The translations under genes were made by a program, and so were the position numbers. 64,000 bases of DNA, taken from positions 1,674,001 through 1,738,000 of the forward strand of contig NZ_FJVE01000007.1 in NCBI RefSeq assembly GCF_900078195.1. Reading direction: 5' to 3'. This DNA is from Clostridium sp. Marseille-P299 (GTDB lineage: Bacteria > Bacillota > Clostridia > Lachnospirales > Lachnospiraceae). Below are positions 27,820-36,392 of the stretch, piece after piece; the stretch's first letter is position 1; the number at the start of each line of letters is the position of its first letter. The notes under the pieces are model-generated. The model was not told the origin of the DNA. It saw nothing but the letters and a program-made list of their open reading frames with translations, and did no database searches.

Positions 27820-28545
27820 ATGCTTACACCAATTGAAATACAAAGTAAAACCTTTAAATCCGGTGGTCTTGGATATGATAAAAAAGACGTGGATGGATTT
27901 ATGAAGGAAGTATTAAAAGGATACGAAACATTATATCGTGAGAATATGGAGTTTTCTGATAAGATAGCGGTATTAAATGAGGGTATTCAATATTACAAAA
28001 CCATTGAAAAAACTTTGCAAAAAGCTTTAGTTTTAGCTGAAAAAACTGCAGAAGAAACACGTATGTCTGCTTTAAAAGAAGCGAAAGCGATTGAAAAAGA
28101 AGCACAAACTAAGGCACAATTAATTGTAGCCGATGCTAAAAATGAGTTAGAGAATATTCATAATCAGACAATTCAAATTTTGCAACAATACGAAAAGTAT
28201 AAGGCACAATTTAAAAATCTTGCAGCTGCTCAAATTGAGGTTTTAGAAAGCGATAGTTTTGATATAAACATTGCTAGAGTAGATACTTTTGCTACCGATA
28301 TGAATACGCATGTTAAGCATAAAAAAGCTTATAATATAGATTTAAAAAAGGTTGCTAGAGAACAAGGCCTTGTTAATTCTAATACAATGAAAGACCATGA
28401 AGATGAGCATTTTGAGCACGTAGAGAATGATCCATCTTTGAATGAGTTTCATGAAGAAGCAAGTATAACACTTGAAGATACAAATTCAAAAGATTTGGTT
28501 GATAATGACGGATTTGATTTTATCAATGTTGAAGACGAAATGTAA
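27820..28545 (+). CDS. divIVA: DivIVA
   Basis: A 241-residue coiled-coil protein that marks curved membrane at poles and septa. The N-terminal lipid-binding domain has LTPIEIQSKTFKSGGLGYDK followed by KDVDGFM. A long coiled coil (about 30-140) follows, with Ala/Glu/Lys-rich heptads, then an acidic C-terminal tail. It starts 11 bases after ylmH behind GGAGGAG. Confidence 0.92.
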   Translation: MLTPIEIQSKTFKSGGLGYDKKDVDGFMKEVLKGYETLYRENMEFSDKIAVLNEGIQYYKTIEKTLQKALVLAEKTAEETRMSALKEAKAIEKEAQTKAQLIVADAKNELENIHNQTIQILQQYEKYKAQFKNLAAAQIEVLESDSFDINIARVDTFATDMNTHVKHKKAYNIDLKKVAREQGLVNSNTMKDHEDEHFEHVENDPSLNEFHEEASITLEDTNSKDLVDNDGFDFINVEDEM

Positions 28546-28588
28546 TAATGTGATGCATTGATATGTGATCTTAAATGGGGGACAGATT

Positions 28589-29692
28589 ATGAACAATTTC
28601 GAAGAAAAAATCACTGTTTTATATGAGGATAAACCTTGTTATGATATTTTATATCGCAATGATTTTAACGATTTGCAGAATATATTAGAAGAGTTAAAAT
28701 GCCAAGATAGAAAAGTTTGTATTGTAACGGATTCAAATGTTGGCAAAGAATATGCAGAGCGTGTTAAGAATGAGATATGTAAATATGTAAAAGAGGTTTT
28801 CGTATTTACTTTTCCATTTGGGGAAGTGAATAAAAATTTAGATACTGTTCATAATTTGTATGAATTTTTAATTCAGAAAGCCTTTGATCGTAACGATATA
28901 CTACTAGCCTTAGGTGGTGGTGTTGTTGGTGATTTAACAGGTTTTGCGGCATCTACATATCTAAGAGGAATTCGTTTTATACAGATACCTACCACTTTAT
29001 TATCCATGGTGGATTCTAGTATTGGTGGTAAAACCGGCGTTGATTTCCATTCTTATAAGAATATGGTAGGCGCATTTTATATGCCAAAATGTGTGTATAT
29101 GAATCTTGATACCTTACATACACTAAATGAAACTGAATATTTCTCTGGTATGGGAGAAATTATAAAACATGGGCTAATCAAAGATGCAAACTATTATAAA
29201 TGGCTAAAAGATAACGTAGAGGGAATTGAAAATAAAGAGTATGACATACTACGTTCCATGATTAAAAGAAGTTGTGAAATTAAGAAAGAGGTTGTAGAAA
29301 AAGATCCCAAAGAACAGGGGGGACGCGCTTTACTCAACTTTGGTCATACAATTGGACATGCAGTGGAAAAGTTAATGGGACTTAGCCTATTACATGGTGA
29401 ATGCGTAGGAATTGGTATGGTTGCTGCAGCTTATATTTCCATGAAACGTAGTTTAATTACCAAAGAAGAGTTTTTGGATATTATCGATACTATAAAATCA
29501 TTTCATTTACCAGTTAGTATTCCTTATTTAGACCCTGAGGAAGTTCTTGATGTTGTAACAAGGGATAAGAAAATGGATGCTGGTAAAATTAAATTTATTT
29601 TATTACGTAAGATTGGGGAAGCTTATATTGATACAACAGTTTCAAAACAAGAAATGATAGATGCTGTTAATTATCTTATGTCAAACCAATAA
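28589..29692 (+). CDS. aroB: 3-dehydroquinate synthase
   Basis: The second step of the shikimate pathway: it cyclises DAHP to 3-dehydroquinate using NAD and a divalent metal. The 367-residue protein has GGGVVGDLTGFAASTYLRG, PTTLLSMVDSSIGGKTGVD, the metal-binding Glu in GMGEIIKHGLI, and NFGHTIGHAVE with its two His. ATG 28589 with GGGGGA upstream is preferred to GTG 28565. No other aro gene is nearby; it lies between divIVA and lspA, an unusual insertion into a division cluster. Confidence 0.95.
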   Translation: MNNFEEKITVLYEDKPCYDILYRNDFNDLQNILEELKCQDRKVCIVTDSNVGKEYAERVKNEICKYVKEVFVFTFPFGEVNKNLDTVHNLYEFLIQKAFDRNDILLALGGGVVGDLTGFAASTYLRGIRFIQIPTTLLSMVDSSIGGKTGVDFHSYKNMVGAFYMPKCVYMNLDTLHTLNETEYFSGMGEIIKHGLIKDANYYKWLKDNVEGIENKEYDILRSMIKRSCEIKKEVVEKDPKEQGGRALLNFGHTIGHAVEKLMGLSLLHGECVGIGMVAAAYISMKRSLITKEEFLDIIDTIKSFHLPVSIPYLDPEEVLDVVTRDKKMDAGKIKFILLRKIGEAYIDTTVSKQEMIDAVNYLMSNQ

Positions 29693-29718
29693 AGCGTAAC
29701 TAGAAAGGTACTATATTA

Positions 29719-30237
29719 ATGAAAAGATGGATACAACATTTATTAGCTATTATTGCCTTAGTTGGATTTGATCAAATCGCAAAACTGTGGGCAAGAACAC
29801 AGTTTGCAGGTGGAGATTCACTCGTTATTATCCCAAAGGTCTTTCGGTTTATTTACCATGAAAATACTGGTGCTGTGTGGGGAATATTAAGCAATCAAAC
29901 CGTTTTCCTATCACTTATCACTGTAATAGCACTTTTAATTATGCTTTGGATTTATGTTAAAATGCCAAAAACAAAGCATTATAGACCATTATTATGGGTT
30001 CTATTGTTTATTGCATCCGGTGCAATTGGTAATTTTATCGATCGTGTTTTCTTTGGTTATGTCACTGATTTTATTTATTTTGAACTAATTGATTTTCCTG
30101 TATTTAATATAGCAGATTGTTATGTAACTGTATCTGTGATTGTATTAGCAATTTTAAGTCTATTTTATTATAAAGAAGAGGATTTTGATTGCTTTAGCAT
30201 TAAAAAGAAGAGTAATAATGAAAGGCATGAATTATAA
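29719..30237 (+). CDS. lspA: Lipoprotein signal peptidase (SPase II)
   Basis: An aspartic protease of the membrane that cleaves prolipoproteins before the lipidated Cys. The 172-residue protein has four membrane helices and the family blocks GFDQIAKLWA, NTGAVWGIL, GAIGNFIDRVFFGYVTDFI and FNIADCYV; the two catalytic Asp are in NFIDR and NIAD. Likely clients in this window are the solute-binding protein, the amylase and the carboxypeptidase. Its stop overlaps the rluD start (TAATG). Confidence 0.95.
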   Translation: MKRWIQHLLAIIALVGFDQIAKLWARTQFAGGDSLVIIPKVFRFIYHENTGAVWGILSNQTVFLSLITVIALLIMLWIYVKMPKTKHYRPLLWVLLFIASGAIGNFIDRVFFGYVTDFIYFELIDFPVFNIADCYVTVSVIVLAILSLFYYKEEDFDCFSIKKKSNNERHEL

Positions 30238-31160
30238 TGAGTGGACAACAAAAGTTATATGTTGTTGAAGAAGAATTTAACGGATATCGCGTTGATAAGC
30301 TTCTATCAGAAATAGAAGATGATATTTCAAGGTCTTATATCCAAAAGTTAATTGGTGATGGACTTATTTTAGTAAATGATAAGGTTGTAAAAGCAAATTA
30401 TAAAGTTACTACAAATGAGTCAATCTCATATTTAGTCCCAGATCCAGTGGATCTTAAAATTGAGGCAGAAGATATTCCCCTTGATATTGTATACGAAGAT
30501 AATGATATTATCTTAATCAATAAGCCTAAGGGAATGGTTGTACATCCAGCCGCTGGACATTATTCAGGGACTTTAGTGAGTGGATTACTTTATCATTGTA
30601 GAGAAGGTCTTTCAGGTATTAATGGGGTTTTAAGACCTGGAATTGTTCATCGAATTGATATGAATACAACAGGAATAATCATTGTTTGTAAAAATGATAA
30701 ATCTCATCAAAGTATTGCTGCACAATTAAAGGAACATTCTATAACGAGGCGTTATAATGCAATCGTTTATAACACATTTAAAGATGATTCTGGCCGTATT
30801 GAAGGACCGATTGGTAGACATCCAATCGATCGTAAGAAAATGGCTATTAATTATAAAAATGGTAAGCATGCTGTAACGAATTATAAAGTGCTTGAGAATC
30901 TTGGTGGAAAATATGCGCATATCGAATGCGCTTTGGAAACAGGTAGAACACATCAAATACGTGTGCATATGGCAAGTATTCATCACCCTTTACTTGGAGA
31001 TGATGTATATGGTAATCCAAAGGAGAAATTTAAGTTAGAAGGACAATGCCTACATGCAAGAGTACTCGGATTTATACATCCAACGACAAATCAATATATG
31101 GAGTTTGAGGCACCTTTACCAGAGTATTTTCAATCACTTTTAGATAAATTGAGGGGATAG
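30237..31160 (+). CDS. rluD: RluA/RluD-family pseudouridine synthase
   Basis: A 307-residue enzyme with an N-terminal S4 domain (YRVDKLLSEIEDDISRSYIQ) and a catalytic domain carrying the active-site Asp in GIVHRIDMNTTG, plus ALETGRTHQIRVHMA. It makes pseudouridine in 23S rRNA. The lspA-rluD pair (lspA-ylyB in Bacillus) is widely conserved. The two genes overlap by one base, so they are translationally coupled. Confidence 0.93.
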   Translation: MSGQQKLYVVEEEFNGYRVDKLLSEIEDDISRSYIQKLIGDGLILVNDKVVKANYKVTTNESISYLVPDPVDLKIEAEDIPLDIVYEDNDIILINKPKGMVVHPAAGHYSGTLVSGLLYHCREGLSGINGVLRPGIVHRIDMNTTGIIIVCKNDKSHQSIAAQLKEHSITRRYNAIVYNTFKDDSGRIEGPIGRHPIDRKKMAINYKNGKHAVTNYKVLENLGGKYAHIECALETGRTHQIRVHMASIHHPLLGDDVYGNPKEKFKLEGQCLHARVLGFIHPTTNQYMEFEAPLPEYFQSLLDKLRG

Positions 31161-31163
31161 GAT

Positions 31164-32471
31164 TTGAAAAGGAATGCGATACAGAAATTGATTACATGGA
31201 AAGAAAATGGTGATACAAGGCCAGTCTTACTTACCGGTGTTACTGGTGCTGGTAAGACATACTTAGCACTTGAGTTTGCTAAATCATTTTATGAGGGGCA
31301 TCTTTATATTAATTTTGAAAATAATGCTACGATTAGAAATTATCTTATCGAGAAATCCCTAAAGAATGACCAGGATTATGATTTTGTAGAATTAGTATGC
31401 CAGTATTATCAAATTCCAGAAGAGTTAATTGGTAATATCCTAATTATTTTAGATGAAATTTATGCAAGTAGTGAGGTTACTGCACTATTCATGGAATATT
31501 TGAAATTAGAGAAAATAATTCCATTAATTGTGATTTCAAGTACTATGGTTGGTACAAAAGTAGATCATGAAAGTTTTTATCATATTAATTTATATCCAAT
31601 GGGATTTGATGAATTTTTAGTTGCCCTTGGTCAGGAATGGTATGCTGAAGTAATCAAAGGACATTATCAAACCAATCGCAGAATTCCTCAAATTGTCCAT
31701 ACAGAGCTTCTAACGTTATTCGAAGACTATTTAATGGTAGGTGGTATGCCTGCCGCAGTGAATGAATACATTAATACCGACGAAACTTACAACATATCTG
31801 AAATTCACAAAATGATATTTCGTAACATTCATAATACTTGCCAAGAAAGCAATCCAGAGAGTGAAGCCTTTAAAATGAAGCAAGTTTTGGATGTTTTAGT
31901 GGATCAGTTATGTAAAGAGAATAAGAAGTTCCAATATCGTTTGATACGAAAAGGGGCTACTTATGCTATGTATAAAGAAGCAATAGACTTATTATCTGGT
32001 CAAGGATATCTACTTAAATGCAACAAGTCATCGTTTTTAGCGTTAAATGATGATAATAAATTAGATAGCGAAAAGGCCTCATTAGAAGATTCAACACAGT
32101 TCAAACTTTATTCAAATGATGTGGGAATATTAAACTCTTTAATTGATAAGCAGATCATAAAAACAGAGAAGAATGAAGGTTTATTAAGAAAAACAATAAT
32201 TGAGAACTATATATTACAAGCTTTAACTGCCAATGGCTATACACCATCTTTTTGGGAGTCTAGTTCACAAGCAAAAATTGATTTTATCATAAATACATCA
32301 GATGGTCTTGTGCCTCTAGAAACAAAAATTAGTGATAATTCAAGATCGAAGAGTATCAGTGTTTTTAAAACCTTTTTTGAAATCCCATATTCAATTAAAA
32401 TATCTTCAAGAAATTATGAGTTTTCTAATGGGATAAAATACATTCCTTATTATGCTATTTTTTGTTTGTAA
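31164..32471 (+). CDS. AAA ATPase with DUF4143-type nuclease-like C-terminus
   Basis: A 435-residue protein. The N-terminal ATPase has P-loop GVTGAGKT at residues 25-32 and a Walker B-like IILDEIYAS. The C-terminal part has the restriction-endonuclease-fold pattern D373 followed by E386-x-K388 (KIDFII, PLETK), as in ATPases of the AAA_14/DUF4143 group. Members are widespread and of unknown function; defence or toxin roles are speculative. The start is TTG at 31164 behind GAGGGG, 3 bases after rluD, so it rides on the division/rluD operon. It has no dedicated partner gene. Confidence 0.8.
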   Translation: MKRNAIQKLITWKENGDTRPVLLTGVTGAGKTYLALEFAKSFYEGHLYINFENNATIRNYLIEKSLKNDQDYDFVELVCQYYQIPEELIGNILIILDEIYASSEVTALFMEYLKLEKIIPLIVISSTMVGTKVDHESFYHINLYPMGFDEFLVALGQEWYAEVIKGHYQTNRRIPQIVHTELLTLFEDYLMVGGMPAAVNEYINTDETYNISEIHKMIFRNIHNTCQESNPESEAFKMKQVLDVLVDQLCKENKKFQYRLIRKGATYAMYKEAIDLLSGQGYLLKCNKSSFLALNDDNKLDSEKASLEDSTQFKLYSNDVGILNSLIDKQIIKTEKNEGLLRKTIIENYILQALTANGYTPSFWESSSQAKIDFIINTSDGLVPLETKISDNSRSKSISVFKTFFEIPYSIKISSRNYEFSNGIKYIPYYAIFCL

Positions 32472-32517
32472 TATTGAATTTGTATTTTAGGTTATGAAAA
32501 GTTCATTATGTTTATAT

Positions 32518-32585
32518 ATGCAAGGAGTATGTTTCAGTAGAAGCATACTCCTTACTTAATTTCAATTGAAGTATACTCCTTGCAT
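32518..32585 (+). other. Competing stem-loops after the ATPase gene
   Basis: ATGCAAGGAGTATG (32518-32531) can pair with CATACTCCTT (32544-32553) or, more fully, with GTATACTCCTTGCAT (32571-32585). The two structures exclude each other. Neither is followed by a good T-run. The rest of the 470-base gap to the BlaI gene has a repeated ATTCTACAAAAGTAG-like segment (about 32587 and 32724) and nothing coding that I can support. Confidence 0.5.
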
Positions 32586-32814
32586 CATTCTACAAAAGTA
32601 GCATACTGAGATTTCGAATTTGATACTTCAAGAAATTATCAAATAAAACATAGATGTTTTTCTTAGAAATAAAGATATTTTTGATGTCATTGAAATCTTT
32701 AAAATAGAGGACTGATAACATTAATTCTACAAAAGTAGAACTACAAAAATGATAACATTTCGAACCATTTATTGTAGATTATTGAAGAATAAAATTGAAT
32801 CTTATATGGAAAGA

Positions 32815-32843
32815 TTGACAATAAATTTCCAATCATTTAAAAT
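32815..32843 (+). promoter_or_regulatory. Candidate promoter upstream of the BlaI-type gene
   Basis: TTGACA (32815-32820), 17-base spacer, TAAAAT (32838-32843). It is about 98 bases before the ATG. The intervening GTGTCTACAC is a partial dyad resembling the TGTA/TACA half-sites of BlaI-type operators, a weak hint of autoregulation. Confidence 0.5.
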
Positions 32844-32941
32844 ATAATTATATGTACGTGTCTACACTAGTGGTTTAATTTTTCATTGATATCATATATA
32901 TGTTCTACGATAATAGTACAATATACTTATAGGAGAGAGAT

Positions 32942-33304
32942 ATGGGAGATATACGATTGCATGAAGGTGAGCTAAACATAATGGAATTGCTTTGGTCAAA
33001 TAAGACATTAGCAGCGAAAGATATTGCTAGAATCATTAAAGAGTACATAGGTTGGGAAAAGAATACAACTTATACAGTTATTAAGCGATTAATTGATAAA
33101 GGCGCAATTTCTAGAGAAGAACCAGGATTTATGTGTAAGGCAACAATTTCTAAAAGAACAGTACAAAGAACAGAAACAAAAGTCTTACTTGATAAATTGT
33201 TTAATGGTTCACTAAATACTTTTTTAGTTGAGTATTTAAATTCTCAGCCATTAAAGCGTACAGAAATCTTAGAGTTAGAGCGTATTATAAGCCATTACAA
33301 ATAA
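32942..33304 (+). CDS. BlaI/MecI/CopY-family repressor, orphan
   Basis: A 120-residue winged-helix protein with the family pattern GELNIMELLWSNKTLAAKDI, then NTTYTVIKRLIDKGAI (recognition helix) and a C-terminal dimerisation helix. BlaI repressors are usually encoded beside a BlaR1-like M56 sensor protease; none is here, since the next gene is a convergent LacI regulator. The regulated target is unknown. GGAGAGA precedes the ATG. Confidence 0.88.
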   Translation: MGDIRLHEGELNIMELLWSNKTLAAKDIARIIKEYIGWEKNTTYTVIKRLIDKGAISREEPGFMCKATISKRTVQRTETKVLLDKLFNGSLNTFLVEYLNSQPLKRTEILELERIISHYK

Positions 33305-33478
33305 ATTTATATAATTTGATATAAATAGTTCATAAAGATATCATGAAACCTGCCACATAATGAGTAGTGTTATTTACAAATTAAATTCAAATAGGGGATT
33401 CTACGGCTAAAGATAAGAATTGGTTTGTAAAGTGTATTCATTCTGTGTCAGGTTTTATATTTTCTTAAATATCATAAT

Positions 33479-34483
33479 CTATTTTATTTCACCGGAAATA
33501 TTTTTTACTGATTCTCGAATTATTAATTCTGAATGCAATAAGGTAGTACTTACTGGAATTCCGTCAATAATTTTCGATAGGAGAGTAAAGGCTAATTTAC
33601 CAAGTGTAAAACGTTCTTGGCGTATGGTTGTAAGGGGAGGTATTAAATATTTTGAAATAGGTAAATCATCCAGGCCAGTTACACTAATATCATCTGGAAC
33701 ACGGATACCTAAGCAACGCAATTCATTGATTGTAACGGCTGCGATTAAATCACTTGCACAAATAATAGCAGTTACATTATTTTTAATAAATTTCGGAATA
33801 CAATCTTTTGCAGTTTCAGGAGTGAAATTAATACAGTAATCAATCATGGAGTCATCTACATGAATACCGTAGAGTTCTAATTCCTTAATGATTTCCTGAG
33901 AGCGTACGTTTGAAATATAACTATTGATGGAGCCATTTAATAGAGCAATTCGTCTATGCCCGTTATCATAAAGATGTCGTATAAGTGACTTGATTCCGAT
34001 TTTATAGTCAGTACCAACATAAGCAACTTGTTTATTTGGAACATAGTTATCAAAAAGTACTGTAGGGATTTGCGTATGTTTTAGTTCATCCATATAGACA
34101 TCATCCATTTCGAAGCCCAAAAAGAATGCACCACTATAGTTATCATGTCTCATTCGTTGATCATATGACATATTGGATTGCATATGTAAATCCATTGGAA
34201 GTATGTCAACCTCGTAATCTTGTTCACTTGCCATAAGACGGAATCCAGTGATTAACTCATATCCGAATTGATTGATATTAGCATATTCCATATTTTCCAC
34301 AATAATACAAACCTTATGTTTCATTGATTTCTTAGATCCTTTAAAACGATATCCCAATTCTATTGCAGTATCTAACACTTGCTGTCTCATGTCTTCACTT
34401 ATGTCACTAGCTCCATTAAGACCTTTTGAAACCGTGCTAATTGAAACTCCTAATTTATTTGCAATGTCTTTAATTGTAATCAT
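33479..34483 (-). CDS. LacI-family regulator of the maltodextrin locus
   Basis: A 334-residue repressor: N-terminal helix-turn-helix (TIKDIANKLGVSISTVSKGL, residues 2-21), hinge, and a periplasmic-binding-protein-like effector domain with DDISVTGLDDLPISKYLIPP and PLTTIRQ near the end. It is divergent from the solute-binding-protein gene, and the same palindrome TTTCGAAA sits in both promoters, so it most likely controls itself and the transport operon. The inducer is probably a maltodextrin, inferred from the neighbours. Confidence 0.92.
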   Translation of the reverse strand: MITIKDIANKLGVSISTVSKGLNGASDISEDMRQQVLDTAIELGYRFKGSKKSMKHKVCIIVENMEYANINQFGYELITGFRLMASEQDYEVDILPMDLHMQSNMSYDQRMRHDNYSGAFFLGFEMDDVYMDELKHTQIPTVLFDNYVPNKQVAYVGTDYKIGIKSLIRHLYDNGHRRIALLNGSINSYISNVRSQEIIKELELYGIHVDDSMIDYCINFTPETAKDCIPKFIKNNVTAIICASDLIAAVTINELRCLGIRVPDDISVTGLDDLPISKYLIPPLTTIRQERFTLGKLAFTLLSKIIDGIPVSTTLLHSELIIRESVKNISGEIK

Positions 34484-34512
34484 AAGAATCCCCCTTTACA
34501 TTATTAGTTGCA

Positions 34513-34541
34513 TTATAGTCTATATAATTATTTTTGTAAAG
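34513..34541 (-). promoter_or_regulatory. Promoter of the LacI-type gene
   Basis: On the - strand: TTTACA (34541-34536), 17-base spacer, exact TATAAT (34518-34513), 30 bases before the start codon. Confidence 0.7.
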
Positions 34542-34542
34542 T

Positions 34543-34550
34543 TTCGAAAA
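34543..34550. promoter_or_regulatory. Candidate LacI operator beside its own promoter
   Basis: TTTCGAAA, an 8-base palindrome centred on CG as usual for LacI-family operators, one base upstream of the -35 box of the regulator gene. The same word recurs in the facing promoter. Confidence 0.55.
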
Positions 34551-34728
34551 TAATATTATTTTTTTTAGTAACTCTTTGTTTATTATTTATGTAAAATATT
34601 AGATGGTTAAAGAAGATTCTTTTAATTATTTCCAGATACAGTATTGATCGATAGCATATCTGCACAAAACAATTATTCTATATTAAATTAATAAACAACA
34701 ATATTACTAAAATTATTTAAATAAAGTA

Positions 34729-34757
34729 TTGACAAAATCATCCAGTAGAGTTAAAAT
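34729..34757 (+). promoter_or_regulatory. Promoter of the maltodextrin transport operon
   Basis: Exact TTGACA (34729-34734), 17-base spacer, TAAAAT (34752-34757), about 73 bases before the solute-binding-protein start. Confidence 0.75.
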
Positions 34758-34769
34758 GCATATATAGGA

Positions 34770-34787
34770 TTTCGAAAATTATCGAAA
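34770..34787. promoter_or_regulatory. Candidate LacI operators at the transport promoter
   Basis: TTTCGAAA (34770-34777) is followed two bases later by TATCGAAA (34780-34787). They lie immediately downstream of the -10 box, where a bound repressor would block initiation or early elongation. Confidence 0.55.
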
Positions 34788-34830
34788 ACTTATATAAATA
34801 TAAGATTGTATTAAAGGGAGGTAATTTATT

Positions 34831-36189
34831 ATGAAGAAGGCAAAAAAGATTGCAGCGTTAGCTATGGTTTTTGCACTAACCCTAGGCAGTTTTACAGCAT
34901 GTAGTAGTAAAGATACTACTACGGGAAATGACACAGGTAATACAAAAGAACCTACATCAACAGAAGCAGCAGCGACAGTAGAACCTACTGCAGAACCTAC
35001 AACAGCAGAACCAACAAAAGTTAGTTTAAAAGTATGGGCTCCTCAAGAAGAGCAAACTTCGTATGAAGGTTATGGTGATAGTTTATTAGCATATATGTGC
35101 GGAGAATTCGCAAAACTACATCCTGAATGGGATATAGAATTTACATATGGAGCAATCTCGGAAGCAGATGCTAAAACTGAATTATCAAAGGATGCAGCAG
35201 CAGCTGCTGATGTTTTTATGTTTGCATCCGATCAAACAGCATCTTTAGTTGAAAATGGTATATTAGCACCTATCACATTAAATGCAAATGAGATTATTGA
35301 AGCAAATGGTGGCGCTGGAGCAGGTTCCATTGCAGCGGCTACTTTTAATAATTTCCTATATGCAGTTCCTTTTACACCGAATTCATGGTTTATGTACTAT
35401 GACTCAAGCAAGTATACCGAGGAAGAGGTACAAAATCTTGATACAATGATGGCAAAAGATTTAGGAGATGGTGCATACAACTTTTCAATTGATCTTGACA
35501 ATGGATGGTACAATGCTTCCTTCTTTTTCGCAGGTGGATGCTCATTATTTGGTGCGGATGGACAAAATCCAGAAGAATTTACATTTAACAATGCTGAGGG
35601 CGTAAAAGTTGGTAATTATATGGTAGATTTAGCAACGAATAAGAGATTCTTATTAGAAACAGATGATGGTGCAAATGCACTTGACGCTTTTGCAAATGGA
35701 AAACTTGGTGCATGGTGCTCTGGTACATGGAATGCAGAAAAAGTAAAAGAAGCATTAGGTGATAATTATGCGGCTACTAAATTACCTACAATTACTCTTG
35801 ATGGTACTGATAAACAATTAAAATCATTTGCAGATTACAAATACATCGGCGTTAACATGAATACACAGTACATGGAAGCAGCACAAGCATTAGCTACATA
35901 TCTTGGTGGAGAAGAGTGCCAAAAAGTTCGTTTCCTTGCAAGAAGTATTGCTCCAACTGTAACTTCTTTAACAAACGATCCTGATGTATTAGCAAATCCT
36001 GCTGTAGCAGCTTTAAGTTATCAATCTGCATATACACAATTCCAATCAAAAATTTCTCAGATGGATAATTTCTGGACACCAGCAGAAGCATTTGGTGCAG
36101 GTTGTTACAATAAAACAATTACAAAGGATAATATGCAAGAACAATTAGATTTATTTGCTAATAATGTTTTAACTAAGCTAGGGGAATAA
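34831..36189 (+). CDS. Sugar ABC transporter solute-binding lipoprotein
   Basis: A 452-residue lipoprotein of the family 1 (MalE-like) binding proteins. The lipobox FTAC gives a lipidated C24. A Thr/Pro/Glu repeat linker (about 38-66, PTAEPTTAEPT) tethers the binding domain, which begins VSLKVWAPQEE. Maltodextrin or another alpha-glucan is the inferred ligand, because two permeases and three alpha-glucan enzymes follow. GGGAGG precedes the ATG. Confidence 0.92.
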   Translation: MKKAKKIAALAMVFALTLGSFTACSSKDTTTGNDTGNTKEPTSTEAAATVEPTAEPTTAEPTKVSLKVWAPQEEQTSYEGYGDSLLAYMCGEFAKLHPEWDIEFTYGAISEADAKTELSKDAAAAADVFMFASDQTASLVENGILAPITLNANEIIEANGGAGAGSIAAATFNNFLYAVPFTPNSWFMYYDSSKYTEEEVQNLDTMMAKDLGDGAYNFSIDLDNGWYNASFFFAGGCSLFGADGQNPEEFTFNNAEGVKVGNYMVDLATNKRFLLETDDGANALDAFANGKLGAWCSGTWNAEKVKEALGDNYAATKLPTITLDGTDKQLKSFADYKYIGVNMNTQYMEAAQALATYLGGEECQKVRFLARSIAPTVTSLTNDPDVLANPAVAALSYQSAYTQFQSKISQMDNFWTPAEAFGAGCYNKTITKDNMQEQLDLFANNVLTKLGE

Positions 36190-36230
36190 TCATATCGATA
36201 AATACTACATATAAATAAACATACTAAAAT

Positions 36231-36291
36231 CAGGTACTTTTTTATACATACAGCACCTAATAGTAGCTTACATGGTATAAAAAGGTGCCTG
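36231..36291 (+). other. Intercistronic stem-loop
   Basis: CAGGTACTTTTTTATAC (36231-36247) pairs with GTATAAAAAGGTGCCTG (36275-36291), 15 of 17 positions plus G-T pairs. No T-run follows. Its place between binding-protein and permease genes fits the stabilising hairpins known in malE-malF-type operons, which raise the amount of binding protein over permeases. Confidence 0.65.
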
Positions 36292-36392
36292 AATTAGTAT
36301 AACTTACTATCAGTTAGTTCGTTTGTAGTCAACAGATAAGTTGAATATGAACGAATGTACTTATAGCTAAATTATTACAGGAGGTATGATCA

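Noticed and set aside
33420..33839. Open + strand frame antisense to the LacI gene
   Set aside because: It mirrors the repressor coding sequence, has no ribosome site and no family features.
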